A stretch of 64,000 bases of DNA from Telmatactis stephensoni (taxonomy: Eukaryota > Cnidaria > Anthozoa > Actiniaria > Isophelliidae), in assembly GCA_029948255.1 (NCBI GenBank), contig JALIZF010001693.1, forward strand, positions 248,001-312,000. Reading direction: 5' to 3'. Within the stretch, counting starts at the first letter, position 1. Each line of letters opens with the position of its first letter. A model generated the notes under the pieces. It did not search any database. It saw nothing but the letters and a program-made list of their open reading frames with translations, and had not been told where the DNA came from. The position numbers and the translations under genes are program-made. Positions 34,819 through 45,535 of this stretch are shown here, piece by piece.

Positions 34819-36295
34819 CTGATGGATGCCAATATAACAGATATAAGTAATTTCGGCTCTCAAGACATTGAAATTCTTGTTTTGCCTTCCAAAATGAACT
34901 GCATTCCGACATGCTGCAAGGGGCCTATTTCCAAATAGATCTGCATGGAGATATGGTTTTTCTAAAATTGATCGAGAGATTTTAGGAAAAATAATATTCT
35001 TGGTTCTGGTCACTTGACCTGTTTTGCTTAAAATCACTTGAATGAAAGGCGATATATTCTCCACCCTGATTGTAATAGACCGTTATAGTAGAACTACATT
35101 CCATGCATTTCTTTTTTCTCTTTGATCAAACTCGAAAGCGGAAAAATTTTTACTGGTTATTTTCCTACCATAAACGATCTATCTGGTCACGTGACCACTA
35201 AAACCATAAATTTATACCAATTAAGGTAATGGGCTCGCGCGAGTTTTTATCGACGAATTTTTCTATAAATCATTATGTAGATTAGTTTTGAGTTGGGAAC
35301 ATCAAATCAATAAAGAAAACTGATGGGGAGTCACGGTGCTAGTTTTGGTGCTATGATAGCTCGAAAAGAGCAAAATCTCGCTTTTTCGAACGAAAACAAC
35401 AGATTTCAGAGTCTGACCTCTAGCATACGGTAAGTCTTTGCAAATTTGCAAACTAAAGGCTTTCAGACATGCTCAAGTAGACAGAGTATCATGAAAAGTA
35501 ATATGTTTTCACTTATTTGTAGGTAAAGCTGAGTATTCGCAATTGAAAGATGAAAATCAGGTGTACTTCCGCGCGAATCGGACGTTCATTTTGACGATTT
35601 TTCGCGATTTTCTCAAAAACCTATCGACGAATTTTTTTTCTTTTTTGATATGTTTTAGTTTTTACGTCGAAAAAGCAAAAAATTAGGATAGGTCGCGGTG
35701 CTAGATTTTAAGTTATAAGGATTTCAGTACTGTTACGTGGCGTCCGCCATATTGAAATATTTTAGAACACAGGAAGCCCAATCAAATTCGATATCAGCGC
35801 GCGCTTGCAAAACATGCGCAAACGTTATGCGCACGAATGCGCGAGCGCATTACCTTAAGGACGTTCGCGGGCATTGTTCACGCGCACTTTTACTGCGCAC
35901 GCTAGCGCGCGTTACCTCAATAAATCCAAGATGGCGGTCAAAAATGTTTTGTTGTTGTTGTTGTTGTTGTTTTGTTGTTTTTTTTGTTTGTTTGTTTGTT
36001 TGTTTTTGTTTTTGTTGGTTTTTGTTTTGTTTTTTTGTTTTTTCCGGTAATTACTTTTTTGATTTTTATTAATGAAAGTTACTTTTAAAGAAATTGAAAA
36101 TAGAAATTTTATCGAGAAAAAAGAATCATTAACAATTCTAATTTTAACTGAAAAAATAAAGGTAAAATCATAATAAGAACACGGATTTCCGTGACAACTT
36201 TAAGCCAATTCGCGGCAAAAGCGTCGCTCTTGACTGCCAATTCGAATTAAAAACAACAGCTATTAGACAAGGCGCATTTTCGAAAAATCGGATAC
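34819..36295. other. Intergenic, no supported gene
   Basis: Contains short simple repeats (GTT/GTTT at about 35947-36050) and cg-rich half-palindromes near 35800-35920. The 111-codon frame at 35737-36072 ends in translated simple repeat and is not called. Confidence 0.45.
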
Positions 36296-36925
36296 CTGGA
36301 GGCATTTTGGAATAGAGGCTGGTAACATAACTATTCTAAACCGATTTTTCATGCTGAATGCGAATATGACTGTTACCAAGACGTATTCTGCAATCTTGTG
36401 CGTGTAAATGACGTATATTTTGTGAATTGCTACAGTCATTTCAGTACTAATGGCTTCTTCATGTAATTCCAAACGTTCCCAAACTTAAAAACTGTGATCA
36501 TAGCTGGAAAGAGCACATCAAAATCAGTAAAACTGTGAAGTTTGAACGATATCAGTTGAAAAATCAAGGAGATACGAATTTTCAAAAAACGAAATTTTGT
36601 ATGAAAACACTTACAGTTATGCAAAAGATACAAACAAATTTCGATTTTGGAAAATTCGTATCTCCTTGATTTTTCAACTGATATCCTTCAAACTTCACAG
36701 TTTTACTGATTTTGATATGCTCTTTCCAGCCATGGTAATTGTTTTTAAGTTTGGGAACTTTTGAAATTACATGAAAAAGCCGTTAGTATGAAGTGACTGT
36801 AGCAATTTACAAAATACGTCATTTACACGTATAAGATTGCAGAATACGTCTTGTTAACAGTCATATTCGCATTCAACATGAAAAATCGGTTTAGAATAGT
36901 TATGTTACCAGCCTCTACCCCAAAA
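36296..36925. mobile_element. Large inverted repeat, about 290-bp arms
   Basis: Arms 36296-36590 and 36643-36925 are reverse complements at roughly 85-90% by eye; shared pieces (read inward) include attctaaaccgatttttcat and caaggagatacgaattttc. The loop is only about 50 bp. No frame of interest, no target duplication resolved. Fits a foldback transposon. Confidence 0.75.
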
Positions 36926-37684
36926 TGCCTTCTGCACTTTTTGCGATCGACTTTTCAGTTTTTCGCCTTGTCTATATTTGTTAAGTATTTACAAATATTT
37001 CACATACTATTATTCCATAAGCGATTCTATTGGCTCGCTATCTCGGAATATAAGAGTATATATCTTCTTCCCAAGCTCGGGATATAGAGCTTTTCAACAA
37101 AATGGTCTCTTTTAACGAAGAAAAAAAAAATACAAAAAAAAACAACAACAACAACAAAACAAAACAGTCTTCTAAAACTAAAGAAAGCTTCGACATTTAT
37201 CCGGTTTGAAGAGTATTTGAAGTGTATTGAGAGAGAAACAAGCTGCACATGTTGTCATGTCAAGTGATTCAAAGATTTTGCAAATTTTCTGTTAAATTTA
37301 CTCGTGCGTGGCTTTTTCATTTCCTAAATAGTTTTTTTAGCAACATGGATTTAAAAATAAAAGGTAACTAGAAAATCTTGATAATTTAGAGAACACTTAT
37401 GCGAAAAAAAGACGGAATCAATTTTGTAATAATTGTCTTACCATAGCCGATTGACTCGGCACTTTTCAGCTAGTTTTGCCCATAATAAACACAAGTTTTC
37501 CAGAATTAATTTACTGAGGCAAACAATCATCTTGAGATGTCTCCAAAGGACCTTAAAAAGCCTGAACTGAAAAGTTTGTCCAACAAACGAAACATAACAT
37601 TTTTACGTAAAACTTGAAGCAAGCTTGAAAGAGCAACTGTAGAAGTGACAGTCGATCTCTCGCGAAAATGTTCATCGAATCCAG

Positions 37685-37885
37685 TAGGGGCGGATCCAGG
37701 GGGGTGTCAGTAGGTGCACCGGACACCCCACTAGCACCGTTCTTACTTATTTTTTCTATAAGCTTCTTGCGAGATGACGTCATCAGATTCCATTGTTTAA
37801 TAGGAGGCCGCCATCTTGGATGCGACATCATCTCTCAAGGGCCTATTTGGGACACCCCCTTTGCAAAATCCTGGATCCGCCCCTG
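37685..37885. mobile_element. MITE with 5-bp target duplication (hAT5-like), copy 2
   Basis: Ends read taggggcggatccagg and cctggatccgcccctg, with tccag on both sides (37680-37684 and 37886-37890). The body matches 7621-7791 (for example gatgacgtcatca and gccatcttggatg). The reference TIR element copy has the uninterrupted site near 15466-15480 (inverted), so the insertion is directly demonstrated. Confidence 0.85.
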
Positions 37886-38072
37886 TCCAGTGTTTCTGAT
37901 CGATCGAATTTGCCTTTCATTCCTGCCGTGAACACTTGTTTGAGAGGATTAAAGTTGTCCTCTATTCAAGAATGTGTTTAAAAGTACTAAGAAATATGCT
38001 AAAATAGGTAAAAACTGCAGCTACAGACAGTATTTGTAGAGACCAAACGTGTTCCTTGAAAGTCTGCAAACG

Positions 38073-38077
38073 AGGAT
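38073..38077. repeat. 5-bp target-site duplication, left
   Basis: aggat, repeated exactly at 45414-45418 on the other side of the BEL element. Four to six bp is the usual range for LTR retrotransposon integration. Confidence 0.9.
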
Positions 38078-38502
38078 TGTAACTTGAGTAATAGAGGACA
38101 GAGCGACGTGTTTCTTGACGGTTTATTGCTAAACGTAAAACTACAAGCAGAGTATACTAATCAGAATAATTCTAAATGTTTGGAAATATAAAGATCTAAA
38201 TTAAATATAAATTAACTTACCAACTATCCCGCTCTACACTCAAGTAAAGTAATCGCATCGCAGAACGCATCGCATATCGCAGATAATTCTTGGTTAATAT
38301 CGCAAAAACTCAAGTATAAAGTAATCTTGCAAAGAGAAAAGACTAACGAATTTGCATAAGAATCTCTCGTGGGAACAAAACGATTACCAGAACAATTAAC
38401 TTAAGACTCGAGGGAAAATAACTTAACAGGAAACGGAAATAACACCAACACGGAAACGGAAATAACACAAAACGGAAAAGACGACCTAAGCCTGCATTTA
38501 CA
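38078..38502 (-). repeat. BEL 3' LTR (425 bp)
   Basis: On the plus strand it begins tgtaacttgagtaatag and ends cctgcatttaca, a complementary TG...CA boundary. It contains a 57-bp segment (roughly 38283-38339) that the other LTR lacks. Confidence 0.92.
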
Positions 38503-38767
38503 TGGCTCTCCTAAATTTTAACGATTTTAAATTTATCAATAGAAAAATCAAAATATACTAAATAAATTAAATAAATTTAGCCAGATATTTAAAGTATTAA
38601 AGGTCTATAATGTCAATGTTCAATGTTCAACTTGTTGTAGTTGTCCAGCTATCCAGCTTGTGGCTCTCCATAAATCCACGAACCCAAACTAATCTTGAAA
38701 ACTGTTCGTTGTAAGTCTATCATAAATAACAGTACAGCGTTTTGTAGATTTTCCATTGAAATTTCAG

Positions 38768-41700
38768 TTAATCTTGCAAAAGATGTTCTTGAGGTACAAG
38801 CAACACAACCTTGTGGATTGGTCTTTCCAGAAACATAGGAGTCTTGATTCGTCTTCCTTTCTTGTCAAGAGTAGGATCTCCAACCAGTAATCTTACCTTT
38901 CGAACGTGTCCATCCTTGTCCAGCGTAGATTCATGAACTTTGCTCATTGACCATTGATTACGAGGCTTTTCTTCGTCCTTTATCAACACTATGTCATTCA
39001 TTTGAAGGTTGCGTCGTGGACGGTTCCACTTTTGTCTTGGCTGCAGTGAAAGAAGAAATTCTTTTTTCCATCTTTTCCAAAATTCATTTGTTAAATGTTG
39101 TACACGGCGCCATCTTCGTCTGGAATAAAGATCTGCTCTTTGAAACTCAGAGGGGGGTGGTAGAACAACTTGGGTCTTGCCTGTTAACAAGTGATTAGGC
39201 GTGAGTGGCTCAGGTGAGGTTGGAGTACACAAATTATCTACTGTAAGAGGACGGCTGTTCACAACAGACTCGGCTTCGCACATTAAGGTTCGAAGTGATT
39301 CGTCATCCAACTGACGTCCATGCTCTTCCAACAAGGCAGACAACACAGATCGGACTGTCCTAATTTGTCTCTCCCACGAACCGCCCATATGACTAGAATA
39401 TGGTACATTCATTTCAAACTTGAACCAGTCACAGTTTCTTTCCAGTAGGAATTCTTGAATTTTTCTTTCGTCCAATCCCTCTAATTCTTGTTGAAGTTCT
39501 CTCTTTGCACCAACAAAATTGGAGCCTCTATCAGAGCGCATTTGGCGGATTGGACCTCTCCTGCTAATAAAGCGTCGTAAAGCATTTATGAACGATGAGG
39601 TATCTAGTGAATTGGCTGTTTCAAGATGGATTGCACGACAAGCCATACAGGTGAATAAAACACCATAGCGCTTTAATTCCTTACGACCTTCTTTGATATA
39701 CCAAGGCCCAAAACAATCAACAGCACAAAATGCAAAGGGGGGAGCTGGCTGAAGTCTGTCGCTAGGGAGATCTGCCATCTTTTGTTCTCCGGTCTTACCA
39801 CGAAGTCTTCTACAAGCAACGCAATTGTAGATGTATCTACCAACAGCGGAACTACCACCAATTATCCAATAGCCACAGGCGCGCAACTCGTTGAGGGTCA
39901 TGCCTCGACCTTGATGTTTGGTCTTTTCGTGGTGAAACTTCACTAGAAGCTCTGTAATGTGTCCTTTTCTTGGCAAAATGGCTGGATGTTTTACATTTAA
40001 GGACAAATCTGCGCATCTTATGCGACCACCAACTCTGATTATACCGTGTTCGTCTACAAATGGATCCAAACGAAATAGAGAGCTTTTCTTATTAACAGAT
40101 GGGCTTTTAGGCTTTCTGACACTGGGCCCCTGATCTTCTAACGTGTCGATCTTTTGGAGGATTTCCTTTTCTTTGGGAAACGCATCGTCTTGTGCAGCAT
40201 TTAAGATAATTCGTTCTGCTTCAGCAAGGTCTTCAACTGTTGGCGGTGACAGAATAGACTTGGAGGCGGGACGATTTTGCAGTTTTCTTTTGAACTTGAT
40301 ACATAGAGCTATAGCCTTTTTGGCACGATACCAGCTTGAAAAATAATCTAGACGCTGAAGAACTGTGGCCATTTCATGATTTGACACTGTCGTAAGTACT
40401 TGAGCCTTGACTTCTGGATCGGCTTGAGATAGGGCGTAGAGGCTGTCTTCTTCGATGAGTTGAGGTGTTTCTTGATTCCAGAGGAACGAAGGACCTTGAA
40501 GCCACGAACTTGTGTTGATATTATCAGCGTGTAGACCACGTGAAGCAACATCTGCTGGATTCTCTGACGACTTGACAAAATTCCACTGATTTGGATTGGT
40601 CTGATCTCTGATTTGTTGAACGCGGTTAGCTACAAACACATGGAATCTTCGTGAATCGTTGTTAATATATCCTAAGACCACTTGACTGTCGGTCCAAAAG
40701 GTTTCTTTCATCTGTGTGAACTCAAGTTCGCGGGTTAGTGAAGAGCTGACTCTAACTGATAACAGTGCTGCTGTAAGTTCCAGGCGTGGAATAGTGGTCG
40801 TTTTTAAGGGGGCTACACGAGCTTTTCCCATGACGAAGGAGCAGTGTACTTGATTTTCTTCATTAGTTAATCTGAGGTACGAGCATTGTCCATATCCTTG
40901 ACTACTAGCGTCTGAAAAATGGTGCAATTCAACTGAGCATGGTTTACCAAACTCTTGAGGCTTGTAACATCTGTCGATGTGAAGATTCTCCAAAAAGGGT
41001 AAGGTAGTAATCCATCTTTCCCATCGTCCTTTAAGGGATTCAGGAACAGGTCCGTCCCAATCGATGTTATCTCTTGTAATCTCTTGTAGAATTTGTTTGC
41101 CAGTAAGAACAACAGGAGCTATGAACCCCAATGGATCATACACTGAACTAACTGTTGAAAGTATTCCACGTCTTGTCAAGGGCTTGCTTGGAATATCAAT
41201 CTTAAACTGAAATACGTCATTCTCAATGCTCCATTGTACTCCAAGAGCACGTTCAAGTGGAAGGCTGTTTTGTTGCAAGTCGAGCTCCTTGAGACCTTTG
41301 GCTCTGTCTTGGGTAGGAATGGATTCTATAACTCTCCTTGAATTGGACGTAAGCTTGTGAAATCTTAGTCCACCACGTGCACACATCTGTTGGCTTTTCT
41401 GTATCATCGCAATAGCTTCGTCTTCTGTAGCGAGAGACTTTAAACCATCATCTACGTAGAAATCCTTGCGTATAAAGTTAGCAACGTCAGAGCCAAGTTC
41501 CTCTTCGTAGTCAGTAGCAATCTTCTTTAAACCATAATTTGCGCAACCAGGGGAGGATTTTGCGCCAAACAAATGTACAGTCATTCGATATTCAGATGGA
41601 TTTTCGGTGATATTTCCATTCTCCCACCAGAGGAAACGGAGGAAATTTCTGTGTTCTTCATCCACTTTGAACTGATGAAACATACCTTCTATATCTCCAA

Positions 41701-44700
41701 TAAAGGCATAAGGCTCTTGTCTCAATCTGCATAAGACGCCAACTAGATTATTGGTAAGATCTGGACCAGCAAGCAGGTGATCGTTCAGAGATTGTCCCTT
41801 AAATTTCGCGCTACAATCGTATACAACTCTCAGCTTTTCGGGTTTTTTGGGATGGAAAACACCGTGATGTGGTATATACCAGACTTTACCATCTTCGGTT
41901 TCTCGTTGAGATTCGGGCACCTTTTCAGCATATCCCTTTGAAATAACCTCATCCATAGAACAGGTGTACATACTTTGATACTTGTTATCGTGAGACATTC
42001 GTTTCTTTAGATTTTTCAAACGACAAGTGGCCAAATCCTTGTTGTTTGGCAGGCTTGGGACTTCCTCGCGAAATGGGAGTGGCATCTGGTAATGGCTATC
42101 TGGAAGTTGTGCGATCCCTCTATCCATTATCTGTAAAAACTTCTTATCGTCACGGGAAAGAGGCTCTTCGTTTGTTTTTGCTTCTGAGAAGTCAAGTTCA
42201 AACATCTTGTTCACTTGAAGTGGATCAATGACTTCCTTTGCTGCGATTCGGCACGACAAATAACATGAGGCTTGTGGATTTTCTGCTTGGCAGGTCAAAA
42301 TTCGATGAGATACACCAATGTGATCTTCTTCATTGTTTACATCAGCATCGTCGTTGAACTTTCCCACGATACCCCAACCAAGGTCTGTTTTCAAAGCATA
42401 TGGACTGTTATCATCACCAGCAATAACTTCTCGAGGGACAAGAGCACGAGTACAATCAAGGCCAATCAGCAATCCGACTTCTATATCTTCATTGTATGGC
42501 ATAATTTTTTCAGCTATGTCTTTGGTGTGAGACCAGAGTTTAGCTGATTCCGGGCGAGGAATCTGACTACGTTGAGCGGGAATTGAAGATCTTGTGAATG
42601 TTCTTGGTAACGCGATGGACACTTGACGGTTGAAATCTTCAACGACTAAACCTTTGACCTTGTAAGTATCCACAATCTTATTTTCAGCATGAAGTGTAGA
42701 CAGAAAGAGATAGGATCTTTCACCTTGAACTTCCAGGTCTTCTAGCACTTTATCTTTCACAAACGTTGTATCAGACTGATCATCTAAGAGTGCGTAAACG
42801 AGCTTTACCTTTTCTGGGTCATTGATATGGTGAATCCAAACTGGGACGATCATGGAGTAAGTTGCCTTAGTGAACTTGGCTTTGGTATTATTTGATGTAG
42901 CTTGTTTGATATCACCATGAAGCGATGTTGGATGAAGTTTCTTGCAGATTTCACAGGTTTTCCGTTCTTTACAGTCTTTAGAGCGATGTCCAGTGTTCAA
43001 ACATCCAAAGCATAGACTGTTGGTCGTCGCATATTTCTTTCTCTCTTGGACTGTTTTCTTTAAGAACTCTTCGCAACTGTCGATTTCGTGAGACGATTTG
43101 CACAGCAAACACGATGGATGGTCAGGTTTGTCTTCATTCCTTGATACTGAGGTAACTGACTGGATACTTGGATATTCAGGTGCGTTATCGCCTTCAGTGA
43201 CTGTTGAGAACGAGCTTACAACTTTAGTTGATCTGCCAGAATCCTTCGGTTTCTTGATGGGTGGTACTTCGAGAACTTGCGAAGAGAATACTGGATCGTT
43301 TGCAATATCAGCTTCTTTCGTAACAAATTTTACAAAGTTCACAAAGGGTGGAAACTTCTTATTTTCTTCTTTATATTCGTAGACTTCTCTCATCCATCGA
43401 TTCACCAACCACTTGGGTAACTTAGCTGACATCTTCCGATTCTCAAGGTCATCGTCAAGAACGTGTAAGGTGGAAGTGCCAACCATGGCCTTTTCACAGT
43501 GTACAAGAAAATCAGCAAACTTTCGAAGACCTTTGACATCACCATTCTGTATCACAGGCCAAGATTCCAGTTTTTGTCGATACGCATTGGCTATTGCAAA
43601 TGCGTCTCCAAACCGTTTTGCAAGAACTTCCTTGGCCTTTTGGTACGCGTCGTCTGAATTTAGAAGAAGTAACCCATCAATTGCTTCTTTGGCGTCGCCA
43701 GCAACGTACTTTCTTAAATAATGAATTCTCTCTTTCGGTTTCGTAGTCTTGTTCTCGATCAGAGTCTCAAATGCTTGAGTCCAGGCTGGATACTGCAAGA
43801 AATCTCCAGAGAAGATCCCTGGCTCAGGACACGGTAAACCAGAACGACGTTGATTCTCAGCTAAAGTCTTCACAATTTCGATAAGTTGACGTTCGACGAG
43901 ACTACTTCTGGTTGAAGGCTGGCTAACTTCAGATGAGGCCCTTGCAACTTTATCTTTGGAACTTGATGACTTGGGTAAACTTCCATCATCAGAATGAAGG
44001 TCCTTTTCGCCGTGTGGTTTTCTTGAGTCAGCATATCGATGGGATTCGTTTATATATCTTTGTAATAGCTCTTTACTGCCGTCTTCTTGTGGTAATTCGT
44101 CCGCTGAAGAGCCATCTGTAGAGGTCTCTGAGGAAGATTCATCTGACACGAACTTGTTGCAGATGTTTAATTCAGCTTTGGTACGTTCTAGATCTTCTAC
44201 TGTCTTGCATTGGTCCTTGAACTGTTTCAGATCTTTCTTGATTCTCTCTTCACTCAACTTTAATTCTAACCTTTGCTTTTGGATCTCCTCTAGCCTTGCT
44301 TGAGCGTTTGATTCAAATTTCTGTTTCTTGGTAGTGAGATCGAGTACTGACCGAAGTGCTGCTAACTTGCCTTGTAGGTCTAGCTGTCGTTCGTGACGAG
44401 AACTTGATTTAGATTTGGAGCTTGAAGGAGAAACGTGCTTCGATGGGTGTCGACCAGGCTGATAACTCGATGAAGAGTGTCTTGAAGATTGATGATCTGA
44501 AGAAGAACTGTGTTTTGACGATGTCCGATGATTTGGCTGCTTGTGCTTTCTGTGTTTTGAAAATTGGTAATCTGAAGACTTATAGGAGGACGAAGTGGAT
44601 GAACGCCGAGATCCAGTGGGTGATTTCGTTATTGACGACTGTTCTGAGCGGTCGGGTGGCATTTCTAATTCTCGAACTCGGTCGTTTACCATCTTGAGAA

Positions 44701-45007
44701 GATCTCTGTACTCTTTTGTTATGCTCTCAAACTCGTCGTCCAAACCGATTTTCTCATCTTCTGAAGGCAGTTCCTTTAACAATTCTTCGAAATCCTTCGT
44801 AAGGTTATCCATTTTCTTCTCCAGTTCGAGACAGTGTAGTTTGAGTGAATGGATATCATTTTCTGTGACGATCAAAGACGCCAAGGAGTTTAGATGACTT
44901 CTCCAACATCTTTTAGATGATCTGTAGCTGACTTTAAGTCGTTCTAATCGATACTCTTTTCCTTTTGAGGTCATAACTCTTCTTCGCGATGCGCTGGCTT
45001 CGGACAT
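38768..45007 (-). CDS. BEL/Pao gag-pol polyprotein
   Basis: A continuous frame of 2079 residues from the ATG at 45007 (an in-frame TTG four codons upstream precedes a stop). In order: coiled-coil segments (about 45-110 and 210-285) around a Ser-rich stretch (120-210); a gag-like DUF1759 region (about 380-540, starting PGIFSGDFLQYPAW); CCHC-type zinc knuckles (about 635-690); an aspartic protease with ALLDDQSDTTFV near 742; a reverse transcriptase with YVDD near 1184; RNase H (HFSDASSQG near 1365, WTDSQ near 1437); an integrase with an HHCC zinc domain (about 1690-1730) and D, D, E residues near 1765, 1822 and 1875; and a C-terminal DUF5641-type region. Protease-RT-RNaseH-integrase order and the DUF1759/DUF5641 ends identify BEL/Pao. 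No env-like frame follows. All catalytic motifs look present, so the element may be functional. Residue numbers are approximate. Confidence 0.95.
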   Translation of the reverse strand: MSEASASRRRVMTSKGKEYRLERLKVSYRSSKRCWRSHLNSLASLIVTENDIHSLKLHCLELEKKMDNLTKDFEELLKELPSEDEKIGLDDEFESITKEYRDLLKMVNDRVRELEMPPDRSEQSSITKSPTGSRRSSTSSSYKSSDYQFSKHRKHKQPNHRTSSKHSSSSDHQSSRHSSSSYQPGRHPSKHVSPSSSKSKSSSRHERQLDLQGKLAALRSVLDLTTKKQKFESNAQARLEEIQKQRLELKLSEERIKKDLKQFKDQCKTVEDLERTKAELNICNKFVSDESSSETSTDGSSADELPQEDGSKELLQRYINESHRYADSRKPHGEKDLHSDDGSLPKSSSSKDKVARASSEVSQPSTRSSLVERQLIEIVKTLAENQRRSGLPCPEPGIFSGDFLQYPAWTQAFETLIENKTTKPKERIHYLRKYVAGDAKEAIDGLLLLNSDDAYQKAKEVLAKRFGDAFAIANAYRQKLESWPVIQNGDVKGLRKFADFLVHCEKAMVGTSTLHVLDDDLENRKMSAKLPKWLVNRWMREVYEYKEENKKFPPFVNFVKFVTKEADIANDPVFSSQVLEVPPIKKPKDSGRSTKVVSSFSTVTEGDNAPEYPSIQSVTSVSRNEDKPDHPSCLLCKSSHEIDSCEEFLKKTVQERKKYATTNSLCFGCLNTGHRSKDCKERKTCEICKKLHPTSLHGDIKQATSNNTKAKFTKATYSMIVPVWIHHINDPEKVKLVYALLDDQSDTTFVKDKVLEDLEVQGERSYLFLSTLHAENKIVDTYKVKGLVVEDFNRQVSIALPRTFTRSSIPAQRSQIPRPESAKLWSHTKDIAEKIMPYNEDIEVGLLIGLDCTRALVPREVIAGDDNSPYALKTDLGWGIVGKFNDDADVNNEEDHIGVSHRILTCQAENPQASCYLSCRIAAKEVIDPLQVNKMFELDFSEAKTNEEPLSRDDKKFLQIMDRGIAQLPDSHYQMPLPFREEVPSLPNNKDLATCRLKNLKKRMSHDNKYQSMYTCSMDEVISKGYAEKVPESQRETEDGKVWYIPHHGVFHPKKPEKLRVVYDCSAKFKGQSLNDHLLAGPDLTNNLVGVLCRLRQEPYAFIGDIEGMFHQFKVDEEHRNFLRFLWWENGNITENPSEYRMTVHLFGAKSSPGCANYGLKKIATDYEEELGSDVANFIRKDFYVDDGLKSLATEDEAIAMIQKSQQMCARGGLRFHKLTSNSRRVIESIPTQDRAKGLKELDLQQNSLPLERALGVQWSIENDVFQFKIDIPSKPLTRRGILSTVSSVYDPLGFIAPVVLTGKQILQEITRDNIDWDGPVPESLKGRWERWITTLPFLENLHIDRCYKPQEFGKPCSVELHHFSDASSQGYGQCSYLRLTNEENQVHCSFVMGKARVAPLKTTTIPRLELTAALLSVRVSSSLTRELEFTQMKETFWTDSQVVLGYINNDSRRFHVFVANRVQQIRDQTNPNQWNFVKSSENPADVASRGLHADNINTSSWLQGPSFLWNQETPQLIEEDSLYALSQADPEVKAQVLTTVSNHEMATVLQRLDYFSSWYRAKKAIALCIKFKRKLQNRPASKSILSPPTVEDLAEAERIILNAAQDDAFPKEKEILQKIDTLEDQGPSVRKPKSPSVNKKSSLFRLDPFVDEHGIIRVGGRIRCADLSLNVKHPAILPRKGHITELLVKFHHEKTKHQGRGMTLNELRACGYWIIGGSSAVGRYIYNCVACRRLRGKTGEQKMADLPSDRLQPAPPFAFCAVDCFGPWYIKEGRKELKRYGVLFTCMACRAIHLETANSLDTSSFINALRRFISRRGPIRQMRSDRGSNFVGAKRELQQELEGLDERKIQEFLLERNCDWFKFEMNVPYSSHMGGSWERQIRTVRSVLSALLEEHGRQLDDESLRTLMCEAESVVNSRPLTVDNLCTPTSPEPLTPNHLLTGKTQVVLPPPSEFQRADLYSRRRWRRVQHLTNEFWKRWKKEFLLSLQPRQKWNRPRRNLQMNDIVLIKDEEKPRNQWSMSKVHESTLDKDGHVRKVRLLVGDPTLDKKGRRIKTPMFLERPIHKVVLLVPQEHLLQD

Positions 45008-45045
45008 TTCGTCGATCAAACATTACATCGGGGGAGTTGTTTTAC

Positions 45046-45413
45046 TGTAACTTGAGTAATAGAGGACAGAGCGACGTGTTTCTTGACGGTTTATTGCTAA
45101 ACGTAAAACTACAAGCAGAGTATACTAATCAGAATAATTCTAAATGTTTGGAAATATAAAGATCTAAATTAAATATAAATTAACTTACCAACTATCCCGC
45201 TCTACACTCAAGTAAAGTAATCGCATCGCAGAACGCATCGCATATCGAAAAGACTAACGAATTTGCATAAGAATCTCTCGTGGGAACAAAACGATTACCA
45301 GAACAATTAACTTAAGACTCGAGGGAAAATAACTTAACAGGAAACGGAAATAACACCAACACGGAAACGGAAATAACACAAAACGGAAAAGACGACCTAA
45401 GCCTGCATTTACA
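45046..45413 (-). repeat. BEL 5' LTR (368 bp)
   Basis: Matches the 3' LTR throughout except for a 57-bp deletion after cgcatcgcatatcg. As the 5' LTR on the coding strand it should carry the promoter. The shortened form may be a real derivative or a collapse during assembly. Confidence 0.92.
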
Positions 45414-45535
45414 AGGATTATATAAACTTTCGCGCGCTTTGTCACGCTTAATGTTATTATTTCAAAAATAAGTTGACATTTCTAAAAATAATGTAGTTTT
45501 ATGAATCCTAAAGTGTTGGGTTGTGGAGTTGGTAA
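45414..45535 (-). mobile_element. TIR element second copy, right segment
   Basis: Continues the element broken at 38077: the reverse complement matches 15171-15285, ending with gttgtggagttggta, the terminal repeat. The first five bases are the BEL target duplication aggat. Confidence 0.8.

Larger units (their letters stand above)
37020..38077 (-). mobile_element. TIR element second copy, left segment (interrupted)
   Basis: In reverse orientation this matches 15290-16125 of the reference copy, including gaaaagctctatatcccgag and the aggacc...acacgtttgg region. It stops at 38077, where the BEL element begins, and resumes at 45414. The terminal repeat at the 37020 side is missing. A MITE at 37685-37885 is nested within it. 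Confidence 0.8.
38078..45413 (-). mobile_element. Complete BEL/Pao LTR retrotransposon
   Basis: A 7336-bp element bounded by LTRs that start TG and end CA, flanked by a 5-bp duplication and inserted into a TIR element known intact elsewhere in the window. It contains one uninterrupted gag-pol frame on the minus strand. The 5' LTR is the right-hand one (45046-45413) and the 3' LTR the left-hand one (38078-38502). Outside a single 57-bp length difference I see no substitution between the LTRs. A purine-rich aggagag stretch lies just inside the 3' LTR. I could not recognise a primer binding site after the 5' LTR. Confidence 0.93.

Noticed and set aside
35737..36072. 111-codon frame
   Set aside because: The C-terminal third is translated GTT/GTTT simple repeat and the remainder has no domain.
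38947..44897. Numerous plus- and minus-strand frames within the BEL polyprotein region
   Set aside because: They are shadows of the single long minus-strand gag-pol frame.
45028..45045. Primer binding site of the BEL element
   Set aside because: The sequence following the 5' LTR on the coding strand lacks a TGG-starting match to a tRNA 3' end that I could recognise, so none is annotated.
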